This document shows positions 11,331 through 22,149 of a stretch of DNA of 64,000 nucleotides, piece after piece (positions within the stretch are counted from its first letter, which is position 1; each line of letters starts with the position of its first letter). Both the position numbers and the translations under genes were made by a program. The DNA lies in the NCBI GenBank assembly GCA_948474755.1, contig CAOLHI010000652.1, positions 384,501 to 448,500 of the forward strand. Reading direction: 5' to 3'. A model generated the notes under the pieces. That model was not told where the DNA came from, did no database searches, and saw only the letters and a list, made by a program, of their open reading frames with translations. Origin of the DNA: Ctenosaura bakeri. Taxonomy: Eukaryota > Chordata > Lepidosauria > Squamata > Iguanidae.

Positions 11331-12194
11331 TTTTTATTTTGCCTGTGCCTTTTCTTTGGATGCCTAAACTCTATTTCTAAATGGTCCATGGAAGTTTTAC
11401 ATAACCGGGATGCTAGAAATCTGGCGACGGAAGGGAAATGTCATTTGGGAGAGGTCTGAATCCTTATTCAGAGGGTTGCAGTGCCATCAGCCACCCCGTC
11501 TCTCCCCATGGCTACACCCATTTGGCCACCAGAAGGAACTCCAAGGGCTGGCAGGGAGCTCTTTGACCCTCTTCCAAATTTGCCAGCTGTTCTTTCATTT
11601 CGGTGAAAACTGGCCAGCAACCACTTAATTTCTTCTGCTTCTCCGAAGGGTCCTTTGCGCCAGATTTCTGTTCCCACTCACATTGTTCTGCCCCAGACAA
11701 TGGAGGGAAAGGAAAACTCCGGTGACCCAGTGGGACCCTTCGCTGGGCAGGGGAGGCTCCTCGCTTTGATGTCAGGACCCAACGGAGCTCCTGGAGAGGA
11801 AAGGTGGGGAGTCATCCTTGCGGAATTTCACAGCAAGGCATTGAAAAGCCATTTGGGGCCGGGCGACGTTGGAGGTGTTCTAAAAGCAAACAAAACACTG
11901 CTTGTGCAGGAGGCAAATATTTCTGCAGAAACCGAGAGGAGGAGAAGAAAGAAAACTCTCAGTGTGTGCAAAGCTGTTTCGTGTCAGGCCTTTGGGTGGA
12001 ACAGTCCTCTTGGAGAGATGTGGGGGAGAAAAGGCCCTCCCTGCAAACTAGGGAGGGGACGATGGGTTGGAATTGGAACCAAACAGGGTAGAGGAAGACA
12101 GGAGAAGAACAGGCACATCTTTGCATCTCTCATACTCGCCAACCAGGGCTGGTTTTTCACGTGGCTGTTGTCCTACTGAGGACGTAAATATCCT
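11331..12194. other. Unannotated intronic sequence
   Basis: Open frames up to 174 codons at 11655-12179 on the plus strand, with no recognised domain and no matching splice sites. No repeat recognised. Confidence 0.45.
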
Positions 12195-12402
12195 AAATCC
12201 TGCAGATCCCATCTCATTTTGGAAGCTAAGCAGGGCCAGCCCTGGTTGGGACTTGGATGGGAGACCACCAACGAGTACTGGGAGCTTTAGGCTACATTTC
12301 AGAGAAAGGAACTGGCAAAACCACCTCTGAGGATTCCTTGACTAATAAAACCTTAAGAAATTCATGAGATCACCATAAGTCAACAGGCACATATATAAGA
12401 CA
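12195..12402 (+). mobile_element. 5S-rRNA-derived SINE (5S-Sauria type), copy 1
   Basis: Head matches eukaryotic 5S rRNA: internal promoter box A AGCTAAGCAGGG (12224-12235) and box C TTGGATGGGAGACC (12253-12266). The tail (GGCAAAACCACCTCTGA, then ATCACCATAAGTCAACAGG) is the LINE-like 3' end seen in squamate SINEs. Not a functional 5S gene, because the 5' part is degenerate and fused to the SINE tail. Confidence 0.88.
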
Positions 12403-12522
12403 AAGCATTCGCCTTAAAGGCGCCAGACCCCCCCTGATCTTGGAAGTTAAGCAGGGCCAGGCCTGGTTAGGACTTGGAGGGGAGACCAACAACAAATATG
12501 GGATAGTGTTGTCCACATTTCA
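12403..12522 (+). mobile_element. 5S-rRNA-derived SINE, copy 2, head half
   Basis: 5S-like box A (AAGTTAAGCAGGGCC) and a box C variant (TTGGAGGGGAGACC). The body stops at CCACATTTCAG; its expected continuation CAGAGGAAGGAACTGGC resumes at about 13412, so this SINE is split by an 890-bp insertion. Confidence 0.85.
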
Positions 12523-12656
12523 GACTCTGGCATGCTAATTAGTTATGTGAGCCCTGAGCATGCAAAAATAAAAACCAATCTTAAAACCGGTCTTAAAGGT
12601 GTTGCTGTGTTGTTGTTTTCCTTTCCCCCTCCTCTTCTCCTCCTTCTTTGTATTTC
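12523..12656. other. 134-bp segment between SINE and CR1 tail
   Basis: Non-SINE, non-CR1 sequence lying directly beyond the 3' tail of the antisense CR1 and inside the split SINE. Compatible with a CR1 3' transduction or a separate insertion. Confidence 0.5.
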
Positions 12657-13411
12657 ATAGAATCATAGAATCATAGAAATGTAGAGTTGGAAGAGACCCC
12701 AGGGGCCATCCAGTCCAACCCCCTGCCATGCAGGAACACCCTCAAAGACCTCCCGACAGATGGCCATCCAGCCTTTGCTTAAAAACCTCCAAGGAAGGAG
12801 ACTCCACTACACTCCGAGGCAGCAGATTCCACTGCCGGACAGCCCTGACTGTCAGGAAGTTCTTCCTGAGGTTCAGGTGGAATCTCCTTTCCTGCAGCTT
12901 GAATCCATGGCTCCTTGTCCCGGTCTCTGGAGCAGCAGAAAACAAGCCCTCTCCCTCCTCCACATGGCATCCCTTCAAATATTTAAACATGGCTCTCATG
13001 TCCCCTCTCAACCTTCTCTTCTGCAGACTAAACATCCCCAGCTCTCTATCCCCATAGGGCTTCATGGCTTCCAGGCCTCTCACCATTTTGGTCACCCTCC
13101 TCTGGAATTGCTCCACTTGACCATGTTCTTCCTGAATTGGGGTGCCCAGAACTGGACACAGTATTCAAGATGGGGTCTAACCAAAGCAGAGTAGAGTGGT
13201 ACCAGTACCTCCCTCGATCTAGACACCATACTCCTGTTGATGCAGCCGAGAATTGCATTGGCTTTCTTGGCTGCCGCATCACACTGCTGACTCATGTTCA
13301 GCTTGTGGTCTATGAAGACTCCTAGATCCCTTTCACATGTACTGCTATCCAGCCACGTGTCCCCCATCCTATATTTCTGTGTTCCATTCTTTCTACCTAA
13401 GTGTAGGACCT
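12657..13411 (-). mobile_element. CR1 LINE inserted into a 5S-SINE
   Basis: Tail repeats ATCATAGA at 12657-12677, then 3' end and ORF2 C-terminus to about 13411 (HLGRKN region), with small deletions that shift frame. It interrupts the SINE whose tail resumes at 13412; TCAG occurs on both sides. Confidence 0.93.
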
Positions 13412-13534
13412 CAGAGGAAGGAACTGGCAAAACCACTTCTGAGCATTCCTTGCCCAAGAAAAGCCTCTGAAATTCAAGGGATCACCATAAGTCAACAGGC
13501 AACTTGAAGGCACACACACACACACACACACATT
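13412..13534 (+). mobile_element. 5S-rRNA-derived SINE, copy 2, tail half
   Basis: Tail GGAACTGGCAAAACCACTTC, GATCACCATAAGTCAACAGG, AACTTGAAGGCAC, ending in a (CA)n microsatellite at 13510-13532. Completes the head at 12403-12522. Confidence 0.85.
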
Positions 13535-14129
13535 GTGTTACTGTCTGCTAGAGTGTATATGCTGAGCTAGAAATTTTCTGCTAAGTACACAAAACTAACG
13601 TTCAATGCTGACACTTATGGATCCCAGGGATTTCTCCCTTCCCAGCTGAAGTTGGACACAATTGTCTGCTTAGCCTTCCAAAAAGCTTGCATTGTTTCAC
13701 CCTATTTCTGTATGAATTTGTAATTTTTTAAAAAAGAAGAATTTGTACCACCAGATAGCTAGCATTTGCATGCTTTGTTTGTATTTATTCATCCATTTAT
13801 TTATTTGGTTACTGGTTTGCTTAATGATTTATTAAAAATATTTCTAGGCTGCTTCTCATTTGCAAAGACCCCAAAGTGGTTTGCAGCAATGCCATTTAAA
13901 AAAAAATCTATCCACCTCTCTTTCCCACCCTAAAGAAAATACAATAGAAGAGAAAGTTCTAAACAGCTTGCAAGTGAAGAAAACCTTCAGTGGAGATGGG
14001 CAAGGCAGCTAATATTGGAAACATGGAAGGGGAGATGAGATTTAACTCTCTTCCCCAACATGATCTTTACCTAGCCTCAGAAAGGCTGCTAATTAATTGG
14101 GGGAGGGGAGAATTAAATAAACAGAAGAG
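13535..14129. other. Unannotated intronic sequence
   Basis: AT-rich with short TTTATT runs near 13785-13805; no identifiable feature. Confidence 0.45.
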
Positions 14130-14481
14130 CAATAAAGATTGAGAGGTGACATGATGGCAATCTTGAAATATCTGAAAGGATGTTGCATAGAAGATGGAGC
14201 CAGCTTGTTTTCTGCTGCTCCGGAGGCGAGGGCATGAACCAATGCATTCAAATTACAAAAAAATGAGATTCAACCTAAACATTAGGAAGAACTTATTTAC
14301 TGTAAGAACCGTTTGGTAGTGGAATATGCTGCCTGGGAGTGTGGTAGATTCTCCTTCTTTGGAGGTTTCTAAACAAGGAATGGAAAGCAATCTCTTGGGA
14401 GTGCTTTGGTTGTGTATTCTTGCGTGGCACAATGGGGTAGGACTGAATGGCCCTAACTTCAACTTCTATGATTCCATAAGA
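14130..14481 (+). mobile_element. CR1 LINE 3' end, diverged
   Basis: From GGTGACATGATGGCAATC through the ORF2 C-terminus to TCTATGATTCCAT. Many substitutions mark an old copy. Confidence 0.85.
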
Positions 14482-14617
14482 ACTCCAAGCCAGTCAGAGG
14501 CTTACCACTGTCACCATTTTTGGCTTCCATGCAACTGGGATGATGAATCTGTGCTGAATTTTGGTCTGACTTTCAAAGGACATATCCAAGGTATTGAATC
14601 CTATCTCCCAAATTAGA

Positions 14618-14797
14618 GGCCATTTCCGCGCTAGTTTGTTATAGTGCGATGATTCCACTTTCAACGTCCTCTGGAATCCTGGGGTTTGCAGTTTTGGGAG
14701 GGGCCGGCTGGCCCCTCCTAAAGCTGCAAACCCCAGGATTTCATAGGAGGTTGAAAGTGGAATCATAACGCTATAACAGTCTAGTGCGGAAATGCCC
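14618..14797. mobile_element. Palindromic MITE, 180 bp
   Basis: Arms are reverse complements: GGCCATTTCCGCGCTAG at left and CTAGTGCGGAAATG at right, with GGTTTGCAGTTTTGGGAGG facing AAAGCTGCAAACCCC in the centre. A TAG near each end suggests, but does not prove, a 3-bp target duplication. Confidence 0.88.
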
Positions 14798-15040
14798 TAG
14801 TTCAGCACTTTGGATACAGTTATTTTTAAAATCTTAAGTTCCAACGTGATGCAAATTCGCCATTATATTGAGATGGAAGCTATCAGCTGCCACTGGTTTA
14901 ACATTTTGACTGACGGACTTGTGGGGCCAGTTTTTTAAAGCAGATCTCATTTGCACCAGCTCTGGGAAGGCAAGTGAAAATCTTAACGTCGGCCAGAATA
15001 CTCACGTGCATGACAAATGCCTCTTCTCTCTCTTACGCAA
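14798..15040. other. Unannotated intronic sequence
   Basis: Nothing recognised. Confidence 0.4.
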
Positions 15041-15459
15041 GCATAGAATCATAGAATCATAGAAATGTAGAGTTGGGAGAGACCACAGGGGCCATCCAGT
15101 CCAACCCCCTTCAGCCATGCAGGAACACCCTCAAAGCACTCCCAACAGATGGCCATCCAACCTCTGCTTAAAAACCTCCAAAGAAGGAGACTCCACCACA
15201 CTCCATGGAGGCAGCAGATTCCACTGCCGGACAGCGCTGACCGCCAGGAAGTTCTTCCTGAGGTTCAGGTGGAATCTCCTTTCCTGCAGCTTGAATCCAT
15301 TGCTCCTTGTCCTGGTCTCTGGAGCAGCAGAAAACAAGCCCTCTCCTTCCTCAACATGGCATCCCTTCAAATATTTAAACATGGCTCTCATATCCCCTCT
15401 CAGCCTTCTCTTCTGCAGATTAAACATCCCCAGCTCTCTAAGTCTATCCTCACAGGGCA
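15041..15459 (-). mobile_element. CR1 LINE 3' end
   Basis: Tail at 15041-15064, well-conserved 3' end, truncated in ORF2 near 15459 after the LRELGMF region. Confidence 0.92.
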
Positions 15460-16203
15460 TGGGTTGCACCAGGAAATTTTGGTAAGTTTTATTTTTCAGC
15501 GGCAGTACATTCACATTTTAGTGTCTATGGCAGCATTTCTGAAATGGAAGTCGGTTTCTTTTGAATACGAAATATTTTCATCTGCTTTCCAATAATATTC
15601 TAGGATTCAGCTTCAAAGAAATGACTCCAAGAAGGAAAGATTCTGTGTTGATGATACGACAGGCACACAAAGTACTCTGAACAACCATCAATCTCTCATC
15701 CACTTTATACAGATTTTATATAAATAGTATAAAAAGGTTTACATAAAAATATTTACAAATTCTGCACGCACACACACACAGAATTCTGTATCAATGTTTT
15801 ATATAAAATACAGAAGGTGAAGTGTTTTGATGTGCGCCACCGGCTTCAGTCACAGCTTAGCCCAGATAAGGGGGTGCTTATCTGTGTACAGATAAGCTCC
15901 CTATCTGTGCTGTGTTGTGATGGAAGCTATTTAAATCTTTTTAAACGGGATGCACAAACTGATCAGCCTTATCTTTTTCTGGAGGGGAGACCCGGTCCTC
16001 TCCTCTCCCTCTTTAACTTTCAAGGGTTTCTATTCCAAAGGAACCACAATAGCCAAGATGGTCATGATTGTGCTTTCCTGTAGAACCTTCCTTCTGTCAA
16101 GAAGCGCTTAGGATACTTTGCATCAGCGGAGGGCAAAAGGTCTGGAATCTGAGCCCTGTGAAGAAGGGCTGAGGCAGAGTTGGGGGTATTTTAGCCTGGA
16201 GAA
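15460..16203. other. Unannotated intronic sequence
   Basis: Includes a short (CA)n at about 15770-15780. No exon or repeat family recognised. Confidence 0.45.
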
Positions 16204-17933
16204 TGTCATAACTCACCCCCAGAGGACTCAGAAGATGAAGAGGAGGACTACGGCAGCTTGCCAAGAAGCTTTAGCTCTCTCCGAGTCCAAGGAGATGGAG
16301 GTTGGGTGTACCCCGAGCACCCCCCCAAAGACCATGTCCTGAGAATCCTAGGCCCTTTTCGCACGGGCCTTTTCTCGCGCGACAGCCCCGTGAGCCTCGC
16401 GGGAGTGGGAGCGTCGCTCCGCACGACGCACTCCCACTTCCGCTGGGCTCACGGGGCTGAAGCGACGCGAGCGCGGGTTTTTTGATTTTCGCTTCCAAGC
16501 GAAAATCACCCGCGCTCGCGCAACGCTCCTGGCACCCGCGCGCACTTACCTTTCGTGGGGAGCGTCCGGGAGCCGGCCGGGTCGCGCTTCCTTCCCTCCG
16601 CCCCTGCGGAAGGAATGGATGGGGCGGGGCGCTCGTGCGACACGTCCTGCTTCGCGCACACGCGCGCGGGGGGCGAACGGGAGGAGCACCTTTCTCTCTC
16701 GCGTGCGGGGGGGCGGACGGGAGGAGCGCCTTTCTCTCGCGCGCGCGAGGGGGGGCGGACGGGAGGAGCGCCTTTCTCACGCGCGCTGGGGGGATGGAGG
16801 GGACAGGCTCCTTTCTCGCGCACGCGGGGGGAATGGACGGACGCGCGAGCCGCCTCCGCCTCCGGGAGGCTGCCGCTTCCCCGCTCGTTCCTTCGCCTGC
16901 GGAAGGAAGGAGGGGGAAGCGGCAGCCTCCTGGAGAAGGCTTCATGCGCGAGCCGCCCTCCCCCGCTTGCGCGAGAAGACTAATGCGAAAAGGGCCCTAA
17001 TTATTTTATATCAAAAATAGTGAGTCATAGAGATACTGGAAGGATGTAGGCAGGAGATTTCTGTTTTCTGTCATACATTTTGGAGTGATCTGGCAAATTG
17101 GCTCACGGAAACTTGAAAGGATGATCAGCAGCCGTCAGGAAGACAATTACTCTCTGAGAATCAATAAACAAGGCTGTCTGCCTCGAACGTGACACTTTGA
17201 AGCAGGCATGCAATTCCAGAGAGAGAGATACTGATTTGGCAGGAAACTACAAGGATGTTTTGGTTGTATTTTCTTTGAACTAAAAAGGTAATACTCCATC
17301 TTAATAAAAAGTTGGAACATCTGGCTTTCCCAGGGCATGGGACATATAACCAGACATTTTCTGATTTTTTTTGGAAGTTGAAGTTGGAGCTGGAGAGATT
17401 CTTTTGAAGGAGTCTGTAGGTTTGAGAGCTAAAGTAAGGAGATTCTTTCAAATCTGCAAAACAAGGAAGTTTGTAAGCTCCCCACAGCCCCTCAAGGCGT
17501 GGCTGAGGCCATTTCTCCCAGCTGAAGACTTCTGGGGTGGTATCAGACCTTTTATGTCTCCTTTTCTCTCTTTCCTAATTTTCATCTCTTTCTAACTTGC
17601 TACAGTCTTGTATGATAGCAGTGCGTATGAAGATGAGTGAGTGATTGTATGAATTTTAACTTTCTATAATCTATTAGCTCTTGTAGTGAGTGTGGGTGTA
17701 CATTAGCTCAAGTATAACCTATTGTTAGTCAATAAAAGCTATTCATTTGAATCCCTTTGTGTGATTTTTGGCTGGCCTGAGTCGGTAAAAATTGTTGTTG
17801 TTTTTTAAGATCCTGGAATGCCCTGTCCTCTGTGCATAGCTAAAGCAGTGCAGAGCTAATTTTTCCCCACAAGAAACAAATTTTGACAGCTTTTGGGAAT
17901 CCTTTAATGGAGTCCTAAGAAAACAGGGTAACA
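16204..17933 (+). mobile_element. LTR-like element, family 2 (copy A), carrying a MITE
   Basis: Starts TGTCATAACTCACCC and ends GGGTAACA, with AATAAA at about 17731 and GT-rich downstream sequence, as in an LTR. From 16331 on it is collinear with 20531-21711. After removing the MITE at 16351-16996 it is about 1.08 kb. No target duplication (AGAA versus TGGG), so ends are tentative. A related TGTCATAACTCACCC start recurs at about 57752. Confidence 0.65.
16351..16996. mobile_element. Long CpG-rich MITE (646 bp) nested in LTR-like element
   Basis: Terminal inverted repeats GGCCCTTTTCGCA and TGCGAAAAGGGCC, flanked by exact CTA duplications (16348-16350 and 16997-16999). The uninterrupted target CCTAATTATTTTATATC exists in copy B at about 20556, proving the insertion. 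The interior is strongly CpG-rich with a GATTTTCGCTT/AAGCGAAAATC hairpin at about 16480-16510. Long frames here (to 224 codons) are compositional. Confidence 0.9.
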
Positions 17934-18194
17934 TGGGGCAATGGGTGATCCTGTTCTGCAGCAGGACTTGGCAGAGGCTGAAGATACTGAAGATGATATA
18001 GCTGAGCACCGGTTAAATAACAAACGCGACCTAATTAGCACTAATGAGGCAGCTGTGGCCTTCAAGGAGCTGCTGACAAATATCCTAGCAGCTTCTTCCC
18101 AGTGTTAGTGCTGACAACTGTCTTATCTGGTTGATTAGCAGTGTTCTCTCCCATTCCTGTTTTGGCATTGACCTTGGACTGGCTGCCAGTCTTG
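17934..18194. other. Unannotated intronic sequence
   Basis: Together with 18616-18820 resembles 57.7-58.3 kb (CTGGAC-AGCTGAAGACCACCC-like wording), so probably the interior of another old retroelement, split by the MITE at 18195. Confidence 0.4.
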
Positions 18195-18615
18195 GGCCCT
18201 TTTCGCATGGCATTTGGCATGTAAAAGAGGGCCTGGAGTGTCGTGCGATTGCGAGGAGCGATCTGCACGATGCACTCACAATCATGCGACGCTCCAGGGG
18301 CCGGCAGGGGCCGATTGCGCACCTTTTCATTTTTGGCTTGAAGCAGAAAATGGTGCACAATTGTGCATTGTTCCCTGGCCTTGCACACACTTACCTGCCA
18401 TGAGGAGGCTCTGGAGCCGGGCTGGTCGTGCTTTCTGCCCCCATGCAGCCTGGGAAGGTCCCGGGCTGCATTGCGGAAGGAAGAGGCTGGGCTCTCACGC
18501 AAGCAGGCAGCTTGTGCGGAGCTGAAGGACCCCAGACACGAGAGCCTCTCACCGGCTGCTGCTCGCATGATCCCCGCACCCCAGCACTGGAAGAAGGTAA
18601 GGTGCAGAAAGGGCC
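18195..18615. mobile_element. 421-bp MITE, Harbinger-like, copy 1
   Basis: Termini GGCCCTTTTCGCATGG and GCAGAAAGGGCC with exact TTG duplications (18192-18194 and 18616-18618). The interior is collinear over its whole length with 58396-58816, also 421 bp. Open frames up to 212 codons are non-genic. Confidence 0.9.
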
Positions 18616-18819
18616 TTGGATTATTCTGTTTAGTCTTTGTTGGCTCCTGTACCTGACCTTCTGACTTGCTGGTACAACCTCTGGACCAGCTGAAGACCAC
18701 CCCTCGTTCTTCTCCCTTGATCTTGCTCAGCTAACTGGACTGACTACTTGGCTGCTCCTACACACAACAACGTGCTTCCTAGGGCACTTGCTGGCTAGTG
18801 TTCTGGACAGAGACAAGAA

Positions 18820-19065
18820 GACTGAGAGAAGATAGGACACAGCCATCTAAATATCTGAAGGGATGTCATATGGAAGATGGAGGAAGGGTGTTTTCTGCTG
18901 CTCCAGAGATTAGGACACAAACCAATGAATTAAAGCTACAAGAAAGAACATCCTGGGGGTAACAGATTTTTGACAGTGGAATAGACAATTTCAGTAAGCA
19001 ATGGACTCTTCTTCGCTGGGGATTTTTAAGCAGAGTTTGGCTACCTCTTGGTTAAAGCACTCCTG
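18820..19065 (+). mobile_element. CR1 LINE 3' region, diverged
   Basis: Sense CR1 from AAATATCTGAAGGGATG to AAGCAGAGTTTGG, joined tail-to-tail with an antisense copy at 19066. Confidence 0.8.
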
Positions 19066-19530
19066 AGAGATGCCCCTCCAACCTCTGCATAAAAGCCCCC
19101 AAAGAAGGAAGTCTATTCCATTCTCAAACAGCTTTTACAGTCAAGAAGTTCTTCCTAATGTTTCAGTGGAATCTCTTATCTTGTAATTTCAATCCACTGG
19201 TTCATGACTTAGGCCATTTCAGCCGTAATGTTATAGTGCTATCATTCCACTTTCAACCCCCTCTGGAATCCTGGGGTTTGCAGTTTAGGGAGGGGCACTG
19301 AGAATTCTCAGCCAGAGAGCTCTTGGGCCTCAGCAAACTACAAACCCCAGAATTCCACAGGAGGTTGAAAGCGGAATAATAGCACTATGACAGTGTTGGG
19401 CGCAAATGGCTTTAGTCTCTTCAGCAGCAGAAAACAAGCTCATTCCATCTTGTACATGTCGTCTTTTCAGATATTTAGGAAGGATTGCATTATATCCCTT
19501 CTTCCAGTCTTCTCTTCTCCTGGCCAAACA
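19066..19530 (-). mobile_element. CR1 LINE 3' region split by MITE
   Basis: Antisense CR1 at 19066-19211 and 19412-19530 (TTAGTCTCTTCAGCAGCAG resumes), interrupted exactly by the MITE at 19212-19411. Confidence 0.85.
19212..19411. mobile_element. Palindromic MITE, 200 bp, inside CR1
   Basis: GGCCATTTCAGCC at left, GGGCGCAAATGGCT at right; exact TTA duplication (19209-19211 and 19412-19414). The CR1 on both sides supplies the empty-site comparison. Confidence 0.92.
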
Positions 19531-19624
19531 TACCAAACATTTTCAGTTTTCAAACTGCAGCTTTTCCCCCATTTGCACTTTTATGCCAAGATCCTGCATC
19601 AGGGTTAGATTGCATAAATCTCTT

Positions 19625-19775
19625 TAAAGATCTTCTTTGGAGATTTTTAAACAGAGGTTGGATGGATCCCTCTCAAGATTGCTGTAGTTGTGGATTCCTG
19701 CATAGCGGGGGGCTGAAACAGAGGGTTCTTGGGGTTCCCTTCCAATCCTATGCTTCTGTGATTCTGTGTTTCTGC
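19625..19775 (+). mobile_element. CR1 LINE 3' terminus
   Basis: TTTGGAGATTTTTAAACAG through CTTCCAATCC to CTTCTGTGATTCTGTG, a decayed CR1 tail. Confidence 0.8.
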
Positions 19776-20103
19776 ATATGGAGTTAAGGCTTGATTGTGT
19801 GACACAAACCTTGCACTGAATGATGATATCGCACAATTGAATGCACACTGGAAAATGCAACCAAATTTTCATCTCATGTTCATGCACATCACATGTACAC
19901 CTCACGGGCATCCACACGTGCAAGGGCATTGCCTGCTAGTTCCACAACCTTGGTTTAAACATGGCTATCCCATATTGGACCAAATTGTCCGACTGCTTCC
20001 ACAGAGTCACTTGCACGTGCGTAAGATCCTAATGTGACTCTGGCCTTCCTGTTCAGTCGCACAAACCCATGCACAAAAGCCCTGAGGCCAAAGCCAGACT
20101 CAC
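19776..20103. other. Intron 2 sequence beside exon 2
   Basis: Contains a TGCAC/GTGCA-rich segment (about 19800-19990). The strong exon 2 donor is at 20103-20098. Confidence 0.5.
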
Positions 20104-20283
20104 CTGTCTCGACAGTGAAGGTGAGCTTGTCCACCGCTTCGTCATAGGGCCTCCCGGCACAATGCAGGGTGACAATGAAGGACTGGCCCCGGCGCACTAT
20201 GAGCTGCTGGCAGCCGGCGTCGGAGGTCCTGTGGTCCAGATTGTTGTGCTCGCATTCCAAGTTCCATGTCTCCAGCTGCAGCG
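20104..20283 (-). CDS. TGM2: TGM2 exon 2: start of transglutaminase N-terminal domain
   Basis: A 180-bp minus-strand internal exon encoding 59 complete codons (residues 5-63) between two split codons. The protein begins LQLETWNLECEHNN and carries the family hallmark LIVRRGQSF, followed by TLHCAGRPYDEAVDKLTF and ending VET. This is the immunoglobulin-like beta-sandwich N-domain of transglutaminases, not the catalytic core. Splice signals are excellent: a pyrimidine-rich tract and CAG acceptor at 20286-20284, and donor CAG|GTGAGT at 20103. Both ends are phase 1, as expected for the family. Among paralogues the LET-NLE-DHRT spacing and the Met-Ala-Glu exon 1 upstream fit TGM2 best; another TGM paralogue is the main alternative. 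A longer open frame at 19955-20335 merely reads through both splice sites. Exon 3 should lie at lower coordinates and was not found. Confidence 0.9.
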
Positions 20284-20530
20284 CTGCCGAGGCAAGACAG
20301 CACATTGAGAGAGAGGCTTTCCACAGGGGAGACAAGGCCAGACAAACCCAGTTCCCACTGCCAGGCTCAGGAGCTCACAAAAGTCCCCACCAGCAGTTGG
20401 GACCCCCTCTGCCTTGAACATCTTTGGATCGCCAGGAGAACAGAGCTCTCCGCATCATCAGCATCATCTCCACCATCATTTCATATATATCCTGCCATTT
20501 CTCCAGCTACGGGACCTAAGACAGCTGCAA
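20284..20530. other. Intron 1 sequence beside exon 2
   Basis: Minus-strand acceptor tract (CCTCTCTCTCAATGTG then GTCTTGCCTCGGCAG) adjoins exon 2. A run of ATCATC words lies at about 20455-20480. Confidence 0.55.
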
Positions 20531-21711
20531 GCCCCCTAACACACCTAAAAACCATGTCCTGAGGATCCTAATTATTTTATATCAAACCTAGGGAGCCCTG
20601 GTGGCACAGTGGTTAAATGCCAGTACTGCAAGCCACAAACCAAAAGGTTGTGAGTTCGATCCTGCCGGGCCCCAAGGTTGACTCAGCCTTCCATCCTTTC
20701 GCAGGTCGGTAAAATGAGTACCCAGCTTGTTGGGGGCATGTATAGAAAAATGTTTCGAAATACATGCTAAGTTGTTCGCCGCCTCAATCCATATGGAGAG
20801 GCGGGATACAAATAAATAATAAAAGAAAAGTGAGCCATAGAGATATACTGGAAGGACAGGCAGGCAGGAGAGCTGAGTAGCTGTTTTCTGTCATACATCC
20901 TGGGTAACCTTGTAAAAGGCTCACAGGCCACTTGAATGGAGTTTCAACAGCAACCAGGAGACAATTACTCTCTGGGACAGCCTGGAATTTGAAACTTTGA
21001 GGTATGCATCTCCGGAGAGATACTGATCTTGCAGGAAACTACAAGGATGTTTGGTTGTATTTTCTTTGAACTACAAAAGAAAATGACCCATCTTAATAAA
21101 AAGATGCAACCATCTGGTTTCACAGGACATCGGTCAACAATATAACTAGGCCCTTTTCCTTCTCCTTTTTGGGAGTTTGAAAGATTCTTTTTGGAGGTTT
21201 GAGAGTTTTGGAGTTAAGAGTTCTCTCAGATCTGCAAACCATGAAGCCAATAAGCTCCTCTCAGCCCCTAAAGACGTGGCTGAGATCCTTTTCTCCCAGC
21301 TGAAGACTTCTGGATTGGTATAGTATTAAATCAAACCCTTATGTCTCTCTCTCTCTTAATTTTCACCTCTTTTCTAACGTTCTATAGTCTTGTATGCTTG
21401 CTGCAGTGAGTGAAGCTGAGTGATTGTATGAACTTTAACTTTCTACAGTCTTGTATGCTTGTTGTAGTGAGTGCAGATGAGTGATTGTAGGGACTTTTAC
21501 TTCTATGTCAATAAAATACTTACATTTGAACAATTTGTGTGATTTTTTACTGGTCCTGACCCCATAAACATTGGGTTAAAAAGATCCTGATTACCCTGTC
21601 CTCTTTGCATGGCTACAGCAGTGCTCAGAGTTAAATTTTCCCCACAAGAGACAATTTTGACAGCCTTTGGGAATCCCCCTCCTAAGGGAGTCCCAAGCAA
21701 GCAGGGTAACA
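20531..21711 (+). mobile_element. LTR-like element, family 2 (copy B), carrying a SINE
   Basis: Collinear with 16331-17933: CCATGTCCTGAGGATCC, later AATAAAATAC at about 21511, and GGGTAACA at the end. The first about 130 bp of the family are missing or diverged. Short GTGAGTG-rich repeats at 21405-21485 are duplicated relative to copy A. Interrupted by a SINE at 20590-20830. Confidence 0.65.
20590..20830 (+). mobile_element. tRNA-derived SINE
   Basis: RNA polymerase III box A TGGCACAGTGG (20602-20612) and box B GAGTTCGATCC (20652-20662), tRNA-unrelated body (GGTCGGTAAAATGAGTACCC) and a tail CCGCCTCAATCC...GGCGGGATACAAATAA ending A-rich. The tail resembles an L2-type LINE 3' end, suggesting LINE-assisted retroposition. 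Absent from LTR copy A, so inserted later. Confidence 0.88.
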
Positions 21712-21970
21712 CAGCATTGTTGTTGCTTTGTTCTTGTTGTGTGTCTTCAAGTCATTTCCAGCTTATGGTGGGCCTTAGGTCAACTTGTCACAGGCTTTTC
21801 CGGACAAGATTTGTTCAGAGGGAGTTTGCCTTTGCCACCCTCTGAGGCGGAGAGAGTGTGACTTGCCCAAGGGCACCCAGTGGGTTTCCATGGCTGACCA
21901 GGGATTTGAAGCTTGGTCTCCAGAGTTGGGGTCCAACACTCAACATCACTACCTCCGTCAAGGCATCTTA
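21712..21970 (-). mobile_element. Sauria-type tRNA-derived SINE
   Basis: Reverse complement: GTTGTTGCTTT tail, CTTCAAGTCATTTCCAGC, CCCTCTGAGGCGGAGAGAG, GGGCACCCAGTGGGTTTCC, then the tRNA-like head (GGTCTCCAGAGTTGG). Well preserved. Confidence 0.88.
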
Positions 21971-22149
21971 CAAAGATTTTTAAAAAGATAGAAGCACACA
22001 CAAAGAGGTAAGATTTTTTTAAAAAAATGCAGAACATGATTGTTAAAATTAGTTAAATGACCCACAGAATTGAAACTTTTTAAAAGAAATCATTTAAAAG
22101 TGTTTTTAAAAGATCAGTAGAACAGGATGCTACTGAACAATCATTCCTG

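Noticed and set aside
12221..12266. Functional 5S rRNA gene
   Set aside because: Internal promoter boxes are present but the 5' third is degenerate and a SINE tail follows; it is a 5S-derived SINE.
16271..17020. Multiple long overlapping frames on both strands (to 224 codons)
   Set aside because: They fall inside the CpG-rich MITE; stop-poor because of base composition, arginine/proline-rich in every frame, no domain.
16200..17937. Target duplication for LTR-like copy A
   Set aside because: AGAA on the left and TGGG on the right differ; true ends may lie elsewhere or the element may be recombinant.
18062..18700. 212-codon minus-strand frame
   Set aside because: Runs across the 421-bp MITE; its sister copy at 58396 has stops in the same frame.
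1..20103. TGM2 exon 3
   Set aside because: Looked on the minus strand for the end of the N-domain (FILLFN-type codons with phase 1 borders) and saw none; probably outside the window or too diverged to spot by eye. tblastn with a reptile TGM2 would decide.
19955..20335. Single-exon gene of 126 codons
   Set aside because: Only the central 60 codons are transglutaminase-like; the frame crosses a strong acceptor (20284) and donor (20103).
20602..20662. tRNA gene
   Set aside because: Box A and B are present, but no acceptor-stem pairing; part of a SINE with a LINE-like tail.
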